Source of the DNA: Chromobacterium sp. ATCC 53434
GTDB taxonomy: Bacteria; Pseudomonadota; Gammaproteobacteria; Burkholderiales; Chromobacteriaceae
NCBI RefSeq assembly: GCF_002848345.1
Contig: NZ_CP025429.1
Coordinates: 4,216,001 to 4,280,000 of the forward strand
Direction of reading: 5' to 3'
Length of the DNA: 64,000 nucleotides
Each line of letters begins with the position of its first letter. Positions within the stretch are counted from its first letter, which is position 1. Position numbers and translations under genes: made by a program. The notes under the pieces are model-generated. The model was given only the letters and a program-made list of their open reading frames with translations, had not been told where the DNA came from and did not search any database. Below are positions 40,934-59,761 of this stretch, piece by piece.

Positions 40934-40982
40934 AAAAAACGCCGCCCCGCCAACGTTAACCGTTGATGGAGCAGCGTTTTTT
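40934..40982 (-). terminator. Terminator after rpoC
   Basis: On the minus strand AAAAAACGC pairs with GCGTTTTTT around an inner stem CAACG / CGTTG. The T-run follows directly. It separates rpoBC from the rpsL promoter just downstream. Confidence 0.8.
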
Positions 40983-41006
40983 CAACAGATGGCCGTCAGG
41001 CCTCCG

Positions 41007-45197
<4,191 letters not shown>

Positions 45198-45254
45198 TGC
45201 GTCTCCAGTTCAGGGGACAGGCGCGGCGGCTTTCCGCCGCGCCCTATTACCCAA

Positions 45255-49427
<4,173 letters not shown>

Positions 49428-49533
49428 AGAGTCTCCATCGAGGTGGGTGGCGCAAGAAACCAAAAGTCAGCAGCCACGCCTAGTATATTGCTGGCTTTTA
49501 CCTTCTTCGTTTCTGCCAACTACAAGCGCAATA

Positions 49534-49559
49534 AGGCTGGCGGATTTCTCCGCCAGCCT
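49534..49559 (-). other. Hairpin between rplL and rpoB, likely attenuator
   Basis: On the minus strand AGGCTGGCGGA - GAAA - TCCGCCAGCCT is a perfect 11-bp stem with a GNRA tetraloop. It is followed only by TTATT, so partial termination or RNA processing is likely. E. coli has an attenuator and RNase III site at the same border. Confidence 0.7.
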
Positions 49560-49581
49560 CACCTTCTTTTTTCAAAGAAGA

Positions 49582-49950
49582 TTATTTGACTTCAGCCTTA
49601 GCACCAGCTTCGATCAGTTGCTTGACGATGTCGTCGGCTTCAGCCTTGGACACGCCTTCCTTCACATTCTTCGGAGCGCCGTCGACCAGGTCCTTAGCTT
49701 CCTTCAGACCCAGGCCGGTGATGCCGCGAACAACCTTGATCACGCCAACCTTCTGCTCGCCAGCGGCGGTCAGAACGACGTCGAACTCGGTCTTCTCTTC
49801 AACAGCAGCAGCAGCGCCGGCCGGGCCAGCAACAGCAACAGCAGCGGCGGAAACGCCGAACTTCTCTTCGAACGCCTTAACCAGGTCGTTCAGTTCCATC
49901 ACGGTCAGACCAGCAACGGCCTCGAGGATGTCTTCTTTGGTGATTGCCAT
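49582..49950 (-). CDS. rplL: Ribosomal protein L7/L12
   Basis: 122 residues (E. coli 121). Stalk protein that recruits translation GTPases. N-terminal dimerisation part, Ala/Gly-rich hinge ([18 protein letters not shown]) and globular C-terminal domain ([20 protein letters not shown]) are all seen. 36 bp after rplJ. Confidence 0.98.
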   Translation of the reverse strand: MAITKEDILEAVAGLTVMELNDLVKAFEEKFGVSAAAVAVAGPAGAAAAVEEKTEFDVVLTAAGEQKVGVIKVVRGITGLGLKEAKDLVDGAPKNVKEGVSKAEADDIVKQLIEAGAKAEVK

Positions 49951-49986
49951 GTGAAAATCTCCTGAATTCTATAAGAATCAAATAAG

Positions 49987-50484
49987 TTAAGCGGCTTCGG
50001 CTTGCTTCTTGTCGGACAGGGCGGCCAGCGCGCGGGCGAAGCCAGCGACCGGAGCCTGCATAACGTAGAGAAGCTTGGACAGCAGTTCTTCGCGGCTCGG
50101 GATGGACGCCAGCTCAGCAACCTGAGCAGCGGACAGCACCTTGCCTTCGTAGGAACCTGCCTTCACGACGATCTTGTCGTCAGCCTTGGCAAATTGATGC
50201 AGCACCTTGGCAGCAGCAACCGGGTCGGCGGAAATCGCGTACACCAACGGGCCGACCATCTGGTCAGCCAGTTCAGCGAACGGAGTGCCTTCCACGGCAC
50301 GACGCACCAGCGTGTTCTTCAGAACGCGCAGGTAAACGCCGCTCTCGCGCGCCTGAGCGCGGAGCTTGGTCATGCTGCTTACCTCGATGCCCCGATATTC
50401 AGCGATAACGAGGGTCTGAGCGCCTGCCAGTTCGGCAGAAACTGCTTCGACGACCGCCTTTTTATCTTCGATATTGAGACTCAA
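49987..50484 (-). CDS. rplJ: Ribosomal protein L10, TTG start
   Basis: 165 residues, as in E. coli. Base of the L12 stalk and, in E. coli, translational repressor of its own operon. It begins [15 protein letters not shown] from a TTG codon at 50482-50484 with a strong AGGAGG 6 bases upstream; no ATG fits. The leader is shortened on its upstream side by a tRNA-Thr gene that ends 86 bp before the start codon. Confidence 0.95.
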   Translation of the reverse strand: MSLNIEDKKAVVEAVSAELAGAQTLVIAEYRGIEVSSMTKLRAQARESGVYLRVLKNTLVRRAVEGTPFAELADQMVGPLVYAISADPVAAAKVLHQFAKADDKIVVKAGSYEGKVLSAAQVAELASIPSREELLSKLLYVMQAPVAGFARALAALSDKKQAEAA

Positions 50485-50570
50485 GGTCTACCTCCTAGAC
50501 TGAAATGAAATGGAAAAATTTCCATCTCGCTTTGCAGCGGCGACCTGTATCAGGAGACATCATAAAGAAC

Positions 50571-50645
<75 letters not shown>

Positions 50646-50751
50646 GATGTACTTAAGAAGCCTGTTTCGGGTACACCATCTGCGTAGGATGCTCATCCGC
50701 CTTGCGGCGAGTTCGCGATTAAGCCTTGCGGCACCTACGGTCTTTGACAAT

Positions 50752-50771
50752 CCGGCAGGCGAACCTGCCGG
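50752..50771 (-). other. Hairpin between rplA and tRNA-Thr
   Basis: CCGGCAGG and CCTGCCGG form a perfect 8-bp stem; on the minus-strand RNA the loop is UUCG. No T-run follows. It lies 54 bp after the rplA stop in the 340-bp rplA-rplJ spacer, which otherwise holds only the tRNA-Thr and the rplJ leader. Confidence 0.6.
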
Positions 50772-50824
50772 CCCAAAGCCTTTGACAAGGCGGCTTTCAC
50801 CGCCCGGTCATGCTCCGGCAACGC

Positions 50825-51520
50825 TTAGGCGTTGACGGTAGCGGTATCTACGCGAGCGCCGACGCCCATGGTGCTGGAGACGGCGATCTTCTTCAGATAC
50901 ACGCCCTTGGAAGCTGCCGGCTTGGCTTTCACCAGGGCATCAACCAGAGCGGAAAGGTTTTCACGCAGCGCGGCGGCTTCGAAGGAAGCGCGGCCGATGG
51001 TGGCGTGAATGATACCGGCCTTGTCGGTACGGTATTGAACCTGACCGGCCTTGGCGTTCTTCACTGCCTCGGCGACGTTCGGGGTAACCGTGCCAACCTT
51101 CGGGTTCGGCATCAGGCCACGCGGGCCCAGGATCTGACCCAGCTGACCGACAACGCGCATCGCATCCGGGGAAGCGATCACAACGTCGAAGTCCAGATTA
51201 CCGGCCTTCACTTGCTCGGCCAGGTCTTCGAAACCGACGATTTCAGCACCGGCAGCCTTGGCGGCTTCGGCGTTGGCGCCTTGAGCGAACACGGCGACGC
51301 GCACGGACTTGCCGGTACCGCGCGGCAGAACCACGGAACCACGGACAACTTGGTCGGATTTACGCGGATCCACGCCCAGATTCACGGCGATGTCGATCGA
51401 CTCGTCGAACTTAGCGGTGGCGGCAGCCTTGACCAGAGCAATGGCTTCGTCGACGGCGTACAGCTTGTTGCGGTCAACGGTGGCCTTCAGAGTTTGCAGA
51501 CGCTTGGAGATCTTAGCCAT
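50825..51520 (-). CDS. rplA: Ribosomal protein L1
   Basis: 231 residues (E. coli 234). L1-stalk protein and, in E. coli, repressor of rplKA. Signature [18 protein letters not shown]. It begins 1 bp after rplK. Confidence 0.98.
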   Translation of the reverse strand: MAKISKRLQTLKATVDRNKLYAVDEAIALVKAAATAKFDESIDIAVNLGVDPRKSDQVVRGSVVLPRGTGKSVRVAVFAQGANAEAAKAAGAEIVGFEDLAEQVKAGNLDFDVVIASPDAMRVVGQLGQILGPRGLMPNPKVGTVTPNVAEAVKNAKAGQVQYRTDKAGIIHATIGRASFEAAALRENLSALVDALVKAKPAASKGVYLKKIAVSSTMGVGARVDTATVNA

Positions 51521-51521
51521 G

Positions 51522-51953
51522 TTACACGCCCTCCACTTCCAGGCCCATCGAACGGGCGGAACCGGCGATGATGCGAACAGCGGCGTCCAGATCGGCAGCG
51601 GTCAGATCCGCTTGCTTGGTCTTGGCGATTTCTTCCAGCTGAGCGCGGGTCACTTTACCAACTTTGTCCACGTGCGCCTTGGCGGAGCCGGACTTGATGC
51701 CAGCGGCCTTCTTCAGCAGGAACGTAGCCGGCGGGGTCTTCATCGTGAAGGTGAAGGACTTGTCCGCGTAGGCGGTGATCACAACCGGAATCGGCATGCC
51801 CGGCTCCATGCCCTGAGTCTGGGCATTGAAGGCCTTGCAGAATTCCATGATGTTCAGACCGCGCTGACCCAGTGCCGGACCGATCGGAGGCGACGGGTTG
51901 GCTTTGCCAGCGGGCACTTGCAGCTTGATATAGCCGACAATTTTCTTTGCCAC
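51522..51953 (-). CDS. rplK: Ribosomal protein L11, GTG start
   Basis: 143 residues (E. coli 142). Binds the GTPase-associated centre of 23S rRNA and is needed for RelA activation. It begins [27 protein letters not shown] from a GTG at 51951-51953, with AGGAG 8 bases upstream. It has its own promoter. Confidence 0.97.
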   Translation of the reverse strand: MAKKIVGYIKLQVPAGKANPSPPIGPALGQRGLNIMEFCKAFNAQTQGMEPGMPIPVVITAYADKSFTFTMKTPPATFLLKKAAGIKSGSAKAHVDKVGKVTRAQLEEIAKTKQADLTAADLDAAVRIIAGSARSMGLEVEGV

Positions 51954-52016
51954 GATTAAAACTCCTAAAATGGGTATAGCGCGAACAGCCGTTCGCTTCC
52001 CGGACGAAAGCGCAGA

Positions 52017-52045
52017 ATGTTACACGCTTTCCACAAAGTTGCCAA
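52017..52045 (-). promoter_or_regulatory. Promoter upstream of rplK
   Basis: On the minus strand TTGGCA (52040-52045), a 17-base spacer and TAACAT (52017-52022), between nusG and rplK, where E. coli has the L11 promoter. Confidence 0.7.
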
Positions 52046-52053
52046 GCGTAATC

Positions 52054-52587
52054 TTACAGCTTTTCCACCTGGCTGAATTCCAGCTCAACCGGCGTGTCGC
52101 GACCGAAGATCTGTACCGACACGCGCAGCTTGTTGCGCTCGTAGTTGACTTCGTCGACGCTGCCGTTGAAATCGTTGAACGGGCCATCGATGACGCGGAC
52201 TCTTTCGCCCACCTCGAACAACACCTTCGGCTTCGGCTTTTCCACGCCCTCTTGCATCTGCTGCATGATGGCCTCGACTTCCTTCTTGGAAATCGGCGCC
52301 GGACGGTTGGCGGTGCCGCCAACAAAGCCGGTCACCTTGGGCGTGCTTTTCACCAGGTGCCAGGTGTCGTCGGTCATCTCCATCTCCACCAGCACATAGC
52401 CGGGGAAGAATTTGCGCTCGGTGATCGACTTGCGGCCGTTCTTGACGTCCACAACCTCTTCCACCGGCACCAGAATCTGACCAAATTGATCTGCGATGTC
52501 GGAACGCTCGATACGTTCACGCAGCGCTTTTTGCACGCTCTTCTCAAAACCGGAGTAAGCGTGTACCACATACCAGCGCATTGCCAT
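52054..52587 (-). CDS. nusG: Transcription termination/antitermination factor NusG
   Basis: 177 residues (E. coli 181). Links RNA polymerase to Rho or to the ribosome. The N-terminal NGN domain ([20 protein letters not shown]) and C-terminal KOW domain ([18 protein letters not shown]) are intact. Its ATG overlaps the secE stop as TAATG. Confidence 0.98.
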   Translation of the reverse strand: MAMRWYVVHAYSGFEKSVQKALRERIERSDIADQFGQILVPVEEVVDVKNGRKSITERKFFPGYVLVEMEMTDDTWHLVKSTPKVTGFVGGTANRPAPISKKEVEAIMQQMQEGVEKPKPKVLFEVGERVRVIDGPFNDFNGSVDEVNYERNKLRVSVQIFGRDTPVELEFSQVEKL

Positions 52588-52943
52588 TATCTACCTCGAC
52601 CGAGAATCACATCGTAAAACAGCCAGGACAGGCTGGAATCCACCAGCCACATGAAGAGCGCCAGCACCGTGACGAATACGAACACCATCAGCGTCACCTG
52701 CGTCGCCTCCTTGCGTGTCGGCCAAACCACCTTGCGAGCCTCGACGATGGACTCGTTGGCGTAAACCACCAGCCCCTTGCCCGGCGCGGAGGTCCACACC
52801 ACGCCAGCAGCCAGCGCGATGGAGACCACGAAGGCCAGCGCGCGCAACAGGCCCTGCCCATCGGGGATCAGGTAGAAACCGACGATGCCGGCAACCACCA
52901 CAAGACCAGCCAACACCAACTTGATCTTATCTTGCATTTCCAT
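52587..52943 (-). CDS. secE: Preprotein translocase subunit SecE
   Basis: 118 residues from the ATG at 52943 (MEMQDKIKL); a second ATG two codons later is possible. Three membrane helices, as in the E. coli-type long form; the conserved cytoplasmic segment [17 protein letters not shown] precedes the third. Clamps SecY in the channel. Overlaps nusG by one base. Confidence 0.95.
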   Translation of the reverse strand: MEMQDKIKLVLAGLVVVAGIVGFYLIPDGQGLLRALAFVVSIALAAGVVWTSAPGKGLVVYANESIVEARKVVWPTRKEATQVTLMVFVFVTVLALFMWLVDSSLSWLFYDVILGRGR

Positions 52944-52973
52944 GTCGAATCTTCTCTCGCATATATGCGACAA

Positions 52974-53006
52974 AAGACCAACCGGCGCAGAGCGCCGGCT
53001 GGTCTT
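52974..53006 (-). other. Strong hairpin between tRNA-Trp and secE
   Basis: On the minus strand AAGACCAGCCGGCGC pairs with GCGCCGGTTGGTCTT around TCT, followed by TTGTCGC. It starts 3 bases after the tRNA-Trp 3' end and could be a partial terminator or processing signal. A 14-base palindrome, TCGCATATATGCGA (52957-52970), lies between it and the secE start. Confidence 0.7.
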
Positions 53007-53009
53007 AAT

Positions 53010-53085
53010 TGGCAGGCCAGGAGGGTCTCGAACCCCCAACCCTCGGTTTTGGAGACCGATACTCTACCAATTGAGCTACTGGCCT
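53010..53085 (-). tRNA. tRNA-Trp (CCA)
   Basis: 76 bases including encoded CCA. Acceptor stem AGGCCAG / CTGGCCT. The anticodon loop CTCCAAA gives CCA, closed by TCGGT / ACCGA. Sits between tuf and secE, as in many betaproteobacteria. Confidence 0.96.
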
Positions 53086-53092
53086 TTAAACC

Positions 53093-54283
53093 TTACTTGA
53101 TAATCTTGGCAACCACGCCGGCGCCGACGGTACGGCCGCCTTCGCGGATAGCGAAGCGCAGACCATCTTCCATCGCGATCGGAGCGATCAGGGCAACGGT
53201 GATTTCAACGTTGTCGCCCGGCATTACCATTTCCACGCCTTCGGCCAGCGTGATCGCGCCGGTCACGTCGGTCGTACGGAAGTAGAACTGCGGACGGTAG
53301 TTCGCAAAGAACGGGGTGTGACGGCCACCTTCGTCTTTGGACAGAACGTACACGGAAGCGGAGAAGTCGGTGTGCGGGGTGATGCTGCCCGGCTTGGACA
53401 GAACCTGGCCACGCTCCACGTCTTCACGCTTGGTGCCGCGCAGCAGCACGCCAACGTTGTCGCCGGCTTGACCTTGGTCCAGCAGCTTGCGGAACATTTC
53501 CACGCCGGTGCAGGTGGTCTTCACGGTAGCCTTCAGGCCCACGATTTCCAGCTCTTCGCCGACCTTGACGATGCCGCGCTCAACGCGACCGGTCACCACG
53601 GTGCCGCGGCCGGAGATCGAGAACACGTCCTCGATCGGCAGCAGGAACGGCTTGTCGATGGCGCGTTCCGGCGTCGGGATGTAGCTATCCAGAGCGTCGG
53701 CCAGACGGAAGATCGACGGTTCGCCCATTTCCGACTGGTCGCCTTCCAGCGCCAAACGAGCGGAGCCGGTCACGATCGGGGTGTCGTCGCCCGGGAAGTC
53801 GTAGGAAGACAGCAGATCGCGCACTTCCATTTCAACCAGTTCCAGCAGCTCGGCGTCGTCAACCAGGTCAGCCTTGTTCAGGTAGACGATGATGTACGGA
53901 ACGCCAACCTGACGGGACAGCAGGATGTGTTCGCGGGTTTGCGGCATCGGACCGTCAGCGGCCGAGCACACCAGAATCGCGCCGTCCATCTGAGCCGCGC
54001 CGGTGATCATGTTCTTCACATAGTCGGCGTGACCCGGGCAGTCTACGTGAGCGTAGTGGCGGGCTTCGGTTTCGTATTCAACGTGCGCGGTATTGATGGT
54101 GATACCGCGAGCCTTTTCTTCCGGCGCGCTGTCGATCTGGGAGTAGTCCTTGGCTTCGCCACCGAACTTCTTCGACAGAATGGTGGTGATAGCAGCGGTC
54201 AGAGTGGTTTTACCATGGTCCACGTGACCGATGGTGCCGACGTTTACGTGCGGTTTGGTCCGCTCGAACTTTTCCTTAGCCAT
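53093..54283 (-). CDS. tuf: Elongation factor Tu (copy B)
   Basis: 396 residues, identical in protein sequence to the copy at 36494-37684. By eye I count 14 silent differences: nine in the first ~95 bases, three in the middle and two at the very end. The flanks are unrelated. It lies in a tRNA operon (Tyr-Gly-Thr-tuf-Trp), so part of the EF-Tu supply is made with tRNAs. Confidence 0.99.
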   Translation of the reverse strand: MAKEKFERTKPHVNVGTIGHVDHGKTTLTAAITTILSKKFGGEAKDYSQIDSAPEEKARGITINTAHVEYETEARHYAHVDCPGHADYVKNMITGAAQMDGAILVCSAADGPMPQTREHILLSRQVGVPYIIVYLNKADLVDDAELLELVEMEVRDLLSSYDFPGDDTPIVTGSARLALEGDQSEMGEPSIFRLADALDSYIPTPERAIDKPFLLPIEDVFSISGRGTVVTGRVERGIVKVGEELEIVGLKATVKTTCTGVEMFRKLLDQGQAGDNVGVLLRGTKREDVERGQVLSKPGSITPHTDFSASVYVLSKDEGGRHTPFFANYRPQFYFRTTDVTGAITLAEGVEMVMPGDNVEITVALIAPIAMEDGLRFAIREGGRTVGAGVVAKIIK

Positions 54284-54323
54284 GGCAAATTTCCTGAATA
54301 CGAAACAAGCAAATAAATAGTGG

Positions 54324-54398
<75 letters not shown>

Positions 54399-54423
54399 CC
54401 TTAAACAGGCTACATCAAACGCT

Positions 54424-54497
54424 TGGAGCGGGTGAAGGGAATCGAACCCTCGTCATAAGCTTGGAAGGCTTCTGCTCTACCATTGAGCTACACCCGC
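54424..54497 (-). tRNA. tRNA-Gly (UCC)
   Basis: 74 bases including encoded CCA. Acceptor stem GCGGGTG / CACCCGC; anticodon loop CTTCCAA gives TCC. Lies between tRNA-Tyr and tRNA-Thr. Confidence 0.96.
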
Positions 54498-54550
54498 CTG
54501 GCTTCAACAACGAGAAGCTGACTTCACAGCCAAGCGCTTCATCTAAATTC

Positions 54551-54635
54551 TGGTGGAGGGAGAAGGATTCGAACCTTCGAAGGCAGAGCCGTCAGATTTA
54601 CAGTCTGATCCCTTTGACCGCTCGGGAATCCCTCC
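54551..54635 (-). tRNA. tRNA-Tyr (GUA)
   Basis: 85 bases including encoded CCA, with the long variable arm of class II tRNAs. Acceptor stem GGAGGGA / TCCCTCC; anticodon loop CTGTAAA gives GTA. First gene after the promoter. Confidence 0.96.
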
Positions 54636-54651
54636 TGAAAGAGACCCGAAT

Positions 54652-54678
54652 ATTATAGACAGCCTCCCCCTCCGTCAA
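54652..54678 (-). promoter_or_regulatory. Promoter of the tRNA-tuf operon
   Basis: On the minus strand TTGACG (54673-54678) and a perfect TATAAT (54652-54657), 15 bases apart (a 16-base spacing results if the -35 is read one base earlier). The tRNA-Tyr 5' end is 16 bases downstream, typical of a stable-RNA promoter. Confidence 0.75.
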
Positions 54679-54715
54679 CACCTTTCGCGAAAAAAATAGA
54701 ACTTTTTCGCTCCGA

Positions 54716-54748
54716 AATAAAAAACGCTCCGCAAGCGGCGGAGCGTTT
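54716..54748 (-). terminator. Terminator of the ferredoxin gene
   Basis: On the minus strand AAACGCTCCGC - 5-base loop - GCGGAGCGTTT, then more Ts. It begins 27 bp after the ferredoxin stop and insulates it from the tRNA-tuf promoter. Confidence 0.9.
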
Positions 54749-54774
54749 CCTTTTCGATCAGGGACTTGCGGATA

Positions 54775-55062
<288 letters not shown>

Positions 55063-55127
55063 TCACCCGCGATTCCGGCTCGCAAGTTCGCATTGCTTAT
55101 ATCTATATGAGTCGCGCGGACCCGGCG

Positions 55128-55682
55128 CTATGCCGGCTGACGCCGCAGCAGGCCGTACTGCACGGTGCCGGCCCTGTCTCGCCGCTGCTCGACCAGGCCC
55201 TCGGGCAGCGCATCGGGCCAGCGCCGCGCCTCGACATAGGCGACGCCGTCGTCGCTGAGGCGCTCCGCCAGCAATGGCAGCGCCTGTTCCAGCAGATCGG
55301 AGTCGTAAGGGGGATCGACGAAGATCACATCGAAGCGCTCGCGGCTGTTCTTCAGATACAGCAGCGCGTCGCCGGCCTGCACTTCCAGCGTCGCGGCCTG
55401 CAGCAGCTGGCGATTGGCCTGCAACGACTCATAGGCCTTGCGGGACTTCTCCACCATCACCACCCGCCGCGCCGAACGCGACGCCGCCTCGAAACCCAGC
55501 GCGCCGCTGCCGGCGAACAGATCGAGACAGCTCTTGCCATACAAATCCTGGCCCAGCCAGTTGAACAGCGTTTCGCGGACGCGGTCCGGCGTCGGGCGCA
55601 GGCCTTCGGCGTCGGGGAACGGCAGCAGGCGGCGCCGGTAGTCGCCGCCGATGATTCTGACCTTGTTACGTGACTGACTCAT
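55128..55682 (-). CDS. rsmD: 16S rRNA (guanine-966-N2)-methyltransferase RsmD
   Basis: 184 residues from the ATG at 55682 (MSQSRNKVRIIGG). SAM-binding motif DLFAGSGALGFEA and the catalytic DPPY (FVDPPYDSD) are clear. Methylates the exocyclic amine of G966. Placed next to divergent ftsY, as in many proteobacteria. The 235 bp between them hold promoters that I could not define with confidence. Confidence 0.96.
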   Translation of the reverse strand: MSQSRNKVRIIGGDYRRRLLPFPDAEGLRPTPDRVRETLFNWLGQDLYGKSCLDLFAGSGALGFEAASRSARRVVMVEKSRKAYESLQANRQLLQAATLEVQAGDALLYLKNSRERFDVIFVDPPYDSDLLEQALPLLAERLSDDGVAYVEARRWPDALPEGLVEQRRDRAGTVQYGLLRRQPA

Positions 55683-55917
55683 GACTCTCGTCTCTTCAAA
55701 CAAGCGCAAGAGTTTAACCTGATCAGGACTTTAGCGCCTCAATCGCGCGCGCCAGGCGAAGAATCTGTCGCATGCGGGACGAAATTCCGCATCGATACCT
55801 TATATATGTTTCTACTCGAGCCAGTCGGTTCGATGGCCGGAACGCCAGCCGATTCTGTACTTGGCGGCGTTTGAGGATACAATTTAGCCATTTACCGCTT
55901 TTCTGGCCCATTGACGC

Positions 55918-57069
55918 ATGTTTAGCTTCTTCAAGAAAAAGACCCCGCCGGCGGCGACGCCGCAAATAGAAACCCCGGCGCCGGCCGTGCCGGAGCCGAT
56001 TCCCGCAGCGCCCGAAGCGATCCAGCCCGCCGCGGAACCGCGACACGAGGACATCGCGGCGACAGTCTCCGAAGCGCCCGCCCCATCCGCACCGCCCGCC
56101 GCCGCGCCGGCGGCCCTCGTCGCAGCGCCGGCGGCACCGGCCGAACCGGCGTCGCTGAAGAAAATGAGCTGGACCGACAGGCTGAAGGCCGGCCTGTCCA
56201 AGACCCGCGACAGACTCGGCAAGCAGCTGGCCGGCCTGTTCGGCGGCGGCAAGATAGACGAGGAGCTGTACGAGGAACTGGAGACGGTGCTGCTGACCGC
56301 CGATATCGGCATCGACGCTACCGCCCACCTGCTGCAGGACGTGCGCGAGCGCGTGTCGCTGAAAGGCCTGAAGGACTCGTCCGAACTGAAGGGCGCGCTG
56401 AAGGATTCGCTGCAAGAGCTGATCGGGCCGCTGCAGTCGCCGCTGAACGTGGAAGGCAAGAAACCGTTCGTGATCATGATGACCGGCGTCAACGGCGCCG
56501 GCAAGACCACGTCGATAGGCAAGCTGGCCAAGTACTACCAGAGCCAGGGCAAGAGCGTGCTCTTGGCCGCCGGCGACACTTTCCGCGCCGCCGCCCGCGA
56601 GCAGCTGATCGCCTGGGGCGAGCGCAACAACGTCACCGTGATCGCGCAGCAGGGCGGCGACTCCGCCGCCGTCTGCTATGACGCGATCCAGGCCGCCGTC
56701 GCCCGCGGCATCGACATCGTGCTGGCCGACACCGCCGGCCGGCTGCCGACCCAGCTACACCTGATGGAGGAAATCAAGAAGGTGAAGCGGGTGATCCAGA
56801 AGGCGCTGCCGGACGCGCCGCACGAGGTGGTGCTGGTGCTGGACGCCAATATCGGCCAGAACACCGTCAGCCAGGTCAAGGCCTTCGACGACGCGCTGGG
56901 TCTGACCGGCCTGATCCTGACCAAGCTGGACGGCACCGCCAAGGGCGGCGTCATCGCCGCCATCGCCAAGCAGCGGCCGATTCCGCTGCGCTTCATCGGC
57001 GTAGGCGAAAGCATAGACGACCTGAGGCCGTTCGACAGCCGCGACTACATCGACGCGCTGTTCGAATAA
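55918..57069 (+). CDS. ftsY: Signal recognition particle receptor FtsY
   Basis: 383 residues. N-terminal ~80 residues are an Ala/Pro/Glu-rich membrane-targeting region, shorter than in E. coli (497 in total). The NG domain follows: [15 protein letters not shown] (G1), DTAGRLPTQ and [10 protein letters not shown]. Delivers ribosome-SRP complexes to SecYEG. Confidence 0.97.
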   Translation: MFSFFKKKTPPAATPQIETPAPAVPEPIPAAPEAIQPAAEPRHEDIAATVSEAPAPSAPPAAAPAALVAAPAAPAEPASLKKMSWTDRLKAGLSKTRDRLGKQLAGLFGGGKIDEELYEELETVLLTADIGIDATAHLLQDVRERVSLKGLKDSSELKGALKDSLQELIGPLQSPLNVEGKKPFVIMMTGVNGAGKTTSIGKLAKYYQSQGKSVLLAAGDTFRAAAREQLIAWGERNNVTVIAQQGGDSAAVCYDAIQAAVARGIDIVLADTAGRLPTQLHLMEEIKKVKRVIQKALPDAPHEVVLVLDANIGQNTVSQVKAFDDALGLTGLILTKLDGTAKGGVIAAIAKQRPIPLRFIGVGESIDDLRPFDSRDYIDALFE

Positions 57070-57130
57070 GCGCCTCGGCGGCCGCCGGGAGCGGCCGCCC
57101 TTCTCAGCCCAAACAGCGGGAAATCACCAC

Positions 57131-57784
57131 ATGATACAGTTCGACCAGGTCACCAAGCGCTATCCCGGCGGCAACGAAGCCCTGAAGAACCTGTCCTTCA
57201 CGATAGAAACCGGCGAAATGGTCTTCCTCGCCGGCCACTCCGGCGCCGGCAAGTCGACGCTGCTGAAACTGATCGCCGGCATCGAGCGCGCCACCAGCGG
57301 CGCGGTGCTGGTCAATGGCCAGAATCTGTCCAAGCTGCGCGCCAGCCAGGTGCCCTACGTGCGCCAGCATCTGGGCATGGTGTTCCAGGACCACAAGATC
57401 CTGTTCGACCGCAGCGTGTTCGACAATGTGATGCTGCCGCTGGACATCATAGGCTTCGACCGCCGCGACGCCGCCAAGCGGGTGCGCGCCGCGCTGGACA
57501 AGGTTGGCCTGCTCGGCAAGGAAAAGAGCATGCCGATACGGCTGTCCGGCGGCGAACAGCAACGGCTGTGCATCGCCCGCGCCGTCGTGCACCGCCCCAG
57601 CATCCTGCTGGCCGACGAACCGTCGGCCAATCTGGACCGCGCCTACGCGCTGGACATCATGGAATTGTTCAAGTCCTTCCATCAGGTCGGCGTCACCGTG
57701 CTGATTTCCGCGCACGACGAAACGCTGATGGAAGATTACGGTCGCCGCATCATCCGCCTGAGGGAAGGACAGTTCGCCGCATGA
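57131..57784 (+). CDS. ftsE: Cell division ATP-binding protein FtsE
   Basis: 217 residues. ABC ATPase with Walker A GHSGAGKST, signature LSGGEQQR and Walker B ILLADEPSA. With FtsX it activates septal peptidoglycan hydrolysis. Overlaps ftsX as ATGA. Confidence 0.97.
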   Translation: MIQFDQVTKRYPGGNEALKNLSFTIETGEMVFLAGHSGAGKSTLLKLIAGIERATSGAVLVNGQNLSKLRASQVPYVRQHLGMVFQDHKILFDRSVFDNVMLPLDIIGFDRRDAAKRVRAALDKVGLLGKEKSMPIRLSGGEQQRLCIARAVVHRPSILLADEPSANLDRAYALDIMELFKSFHQVGVTVLISAHDETLMEDYGRRIIRLREGQFAA

Positions 57785-58689
57785 AACACTTTCTCTATCT
57801 GAACTGGCAAAGCGCCAAGCAGGCGCTGATCAAGATTCTGCGCCAACCGTTCGGCAGCCTGCTGACGCTGCTGATGCTGGCGCTGGCGCTGGCCCTGCCG
57901 CTGTCGCTGTACCTGACGGTCAGCAGCGTGCAGGACTGGGTGGGCCGCCTGACCGCCACCCCGCAGATCACGCTGTTCATGGAACTGACGTCCGAACAGG
58001 CCGACATCGCCGCCGTGCAGAGCACCTTGGCGCACCATCCCAAGGTCAAGGGCTTCACCTTCGTCGGCAAGAACAAGGCCCTGCAGGACCTGGAGACGCG
58101 CAACGGACTGTCCGGCCTGTCCGACGGCCTGGACGGCAACCCGCTGCCGGACGCCTTCGTGGTGAATCCGAAGTCGCTGGAACCGCGCGAGCTGGAAATG
58201 CTGCAGAAGGAGCTGTCCGGCCTGCCGATGGTGGAGATGGCGCAGTTCGACGCCCATTGGGCCAAGCGCCTGTACGGCATGGTGGAGATGGGCAGGAAGC
58301 TGACCTGGTTCCTGGCGGCCGCGCTGGGCCTGGCGCTGGTGCTGGTCACCCACAACGCGATCCGGATGCAGATCCTGGCCCGCCAGGACGAGATCGCCGT
58401 GTCCAAGCTGATCGGCGCCACCGACAGCTTCATCCGCCGCCCCTTCCTGTACCACGCGATGTGGCAGGGGGTGTTCGCCGCGCTGCTGGCCTGGGGCCTG
58501 TCCTGCTGGCTGGCCGCGTCGGCCAATCCGGCGATACGCGAGTTCGCGATACTGTACGGCGAACGGGTGGAACTGCGCGTGCTCGATCCGCAGGAGCTGG
58601 CGGCGCTGATCGCCATCGCCGCGGTGCTGGCGATACTGGGCGCGCGGCTGGCCGCCGACCATCATCTTCGCAAGGCTGAGCCGCAATAA
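57781..58689 (+). CDS. ftsX: Cell division protein FtsX
   Basis: 302 residues from the ATG at 57781 (MKHFLYLNWQSAKQAL). Four membrane helices with a periplasmic loop (~60-170) after the first, as in FtsX. Partner of FtsE in the divisome. Confidence 0.96.
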   Translation: MKHFLYLNWQSAKQALIKILRQPFGSLLTLLMLALALALPLSLYLTVSSVQDWVGRLTATPQITLFMELTSEQADIAAVQSTLAHHPKVKGFTFVGKNKALQDLETRNGLSGLSDGLDGNPLPDAFVVNPKSLEPRELEMLQKELSGLPMVEMAQFDAHWAKRLYGMVEMGRKLTWFLAAALGLALVLVTHNAIRMQILARQDEIAVSKLIGATDSFIRRPFLYHAMWQGVFAALLAWGLSCWLAASANPAIREFAILYGERVELRVLDPQELAALIAIAAVLAILGARLAADHHLRKAEPQ

Positions 58690-58759
58690 ATATGCCGGGT
58701 GAAAGGTTTCCACTATCGCGTCGATTGCCAAATATCATTGACCGGGGAACCTTTCCTTG

Positions 58760-58786
58760 CTAGCACTCTCCATACTCGAGTGCTAA
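58760..58786 (+). promoter_or_regulatory. CIRCE operator (HrcA site) upstream of rpoH
   Basis: TAGCACTC - 9 bases - GAGTGCTA matches the CIRCE consensus TTAGCACTC-N9-GAGTGCTAA at all but the outermost left base. It ends 31 bp before the rpoH start codon. A possible promoter, TTGACC (58738-58743) with TAGCAC (58761-58766) at 17 bases, would overlap its left arm, so HrcA could block RNA polymerase. Confidence 0.85.
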
Positions 58787-58817
58787 CATAGCACTACCCA
58801 AGGAGGTAGCCATCGCA

Positions 58818-59681
<864 letters not shown>

Positions 59682-59698
59682 TCCCGCCGCCCGCAAAC

Positions 59699-59730
59699 AA
59701 AAAGCCGCTCGAGATTCGAGCGGCTTTTTT
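59699..59730. terminator. Bidirectional terminator between rpoH and the glycosyltransferase operon
   Basis: AAAAAGCCGCTCGA - 3-base loop - TCGAGCGGCTTTTTT. T-runs occur in both directions, and the genes on each side converge. Confidence 0.92.
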
Positions 59731-59761
59731 CATTTCCCCGCCGGCGGCGGGGAGCCTTGCC

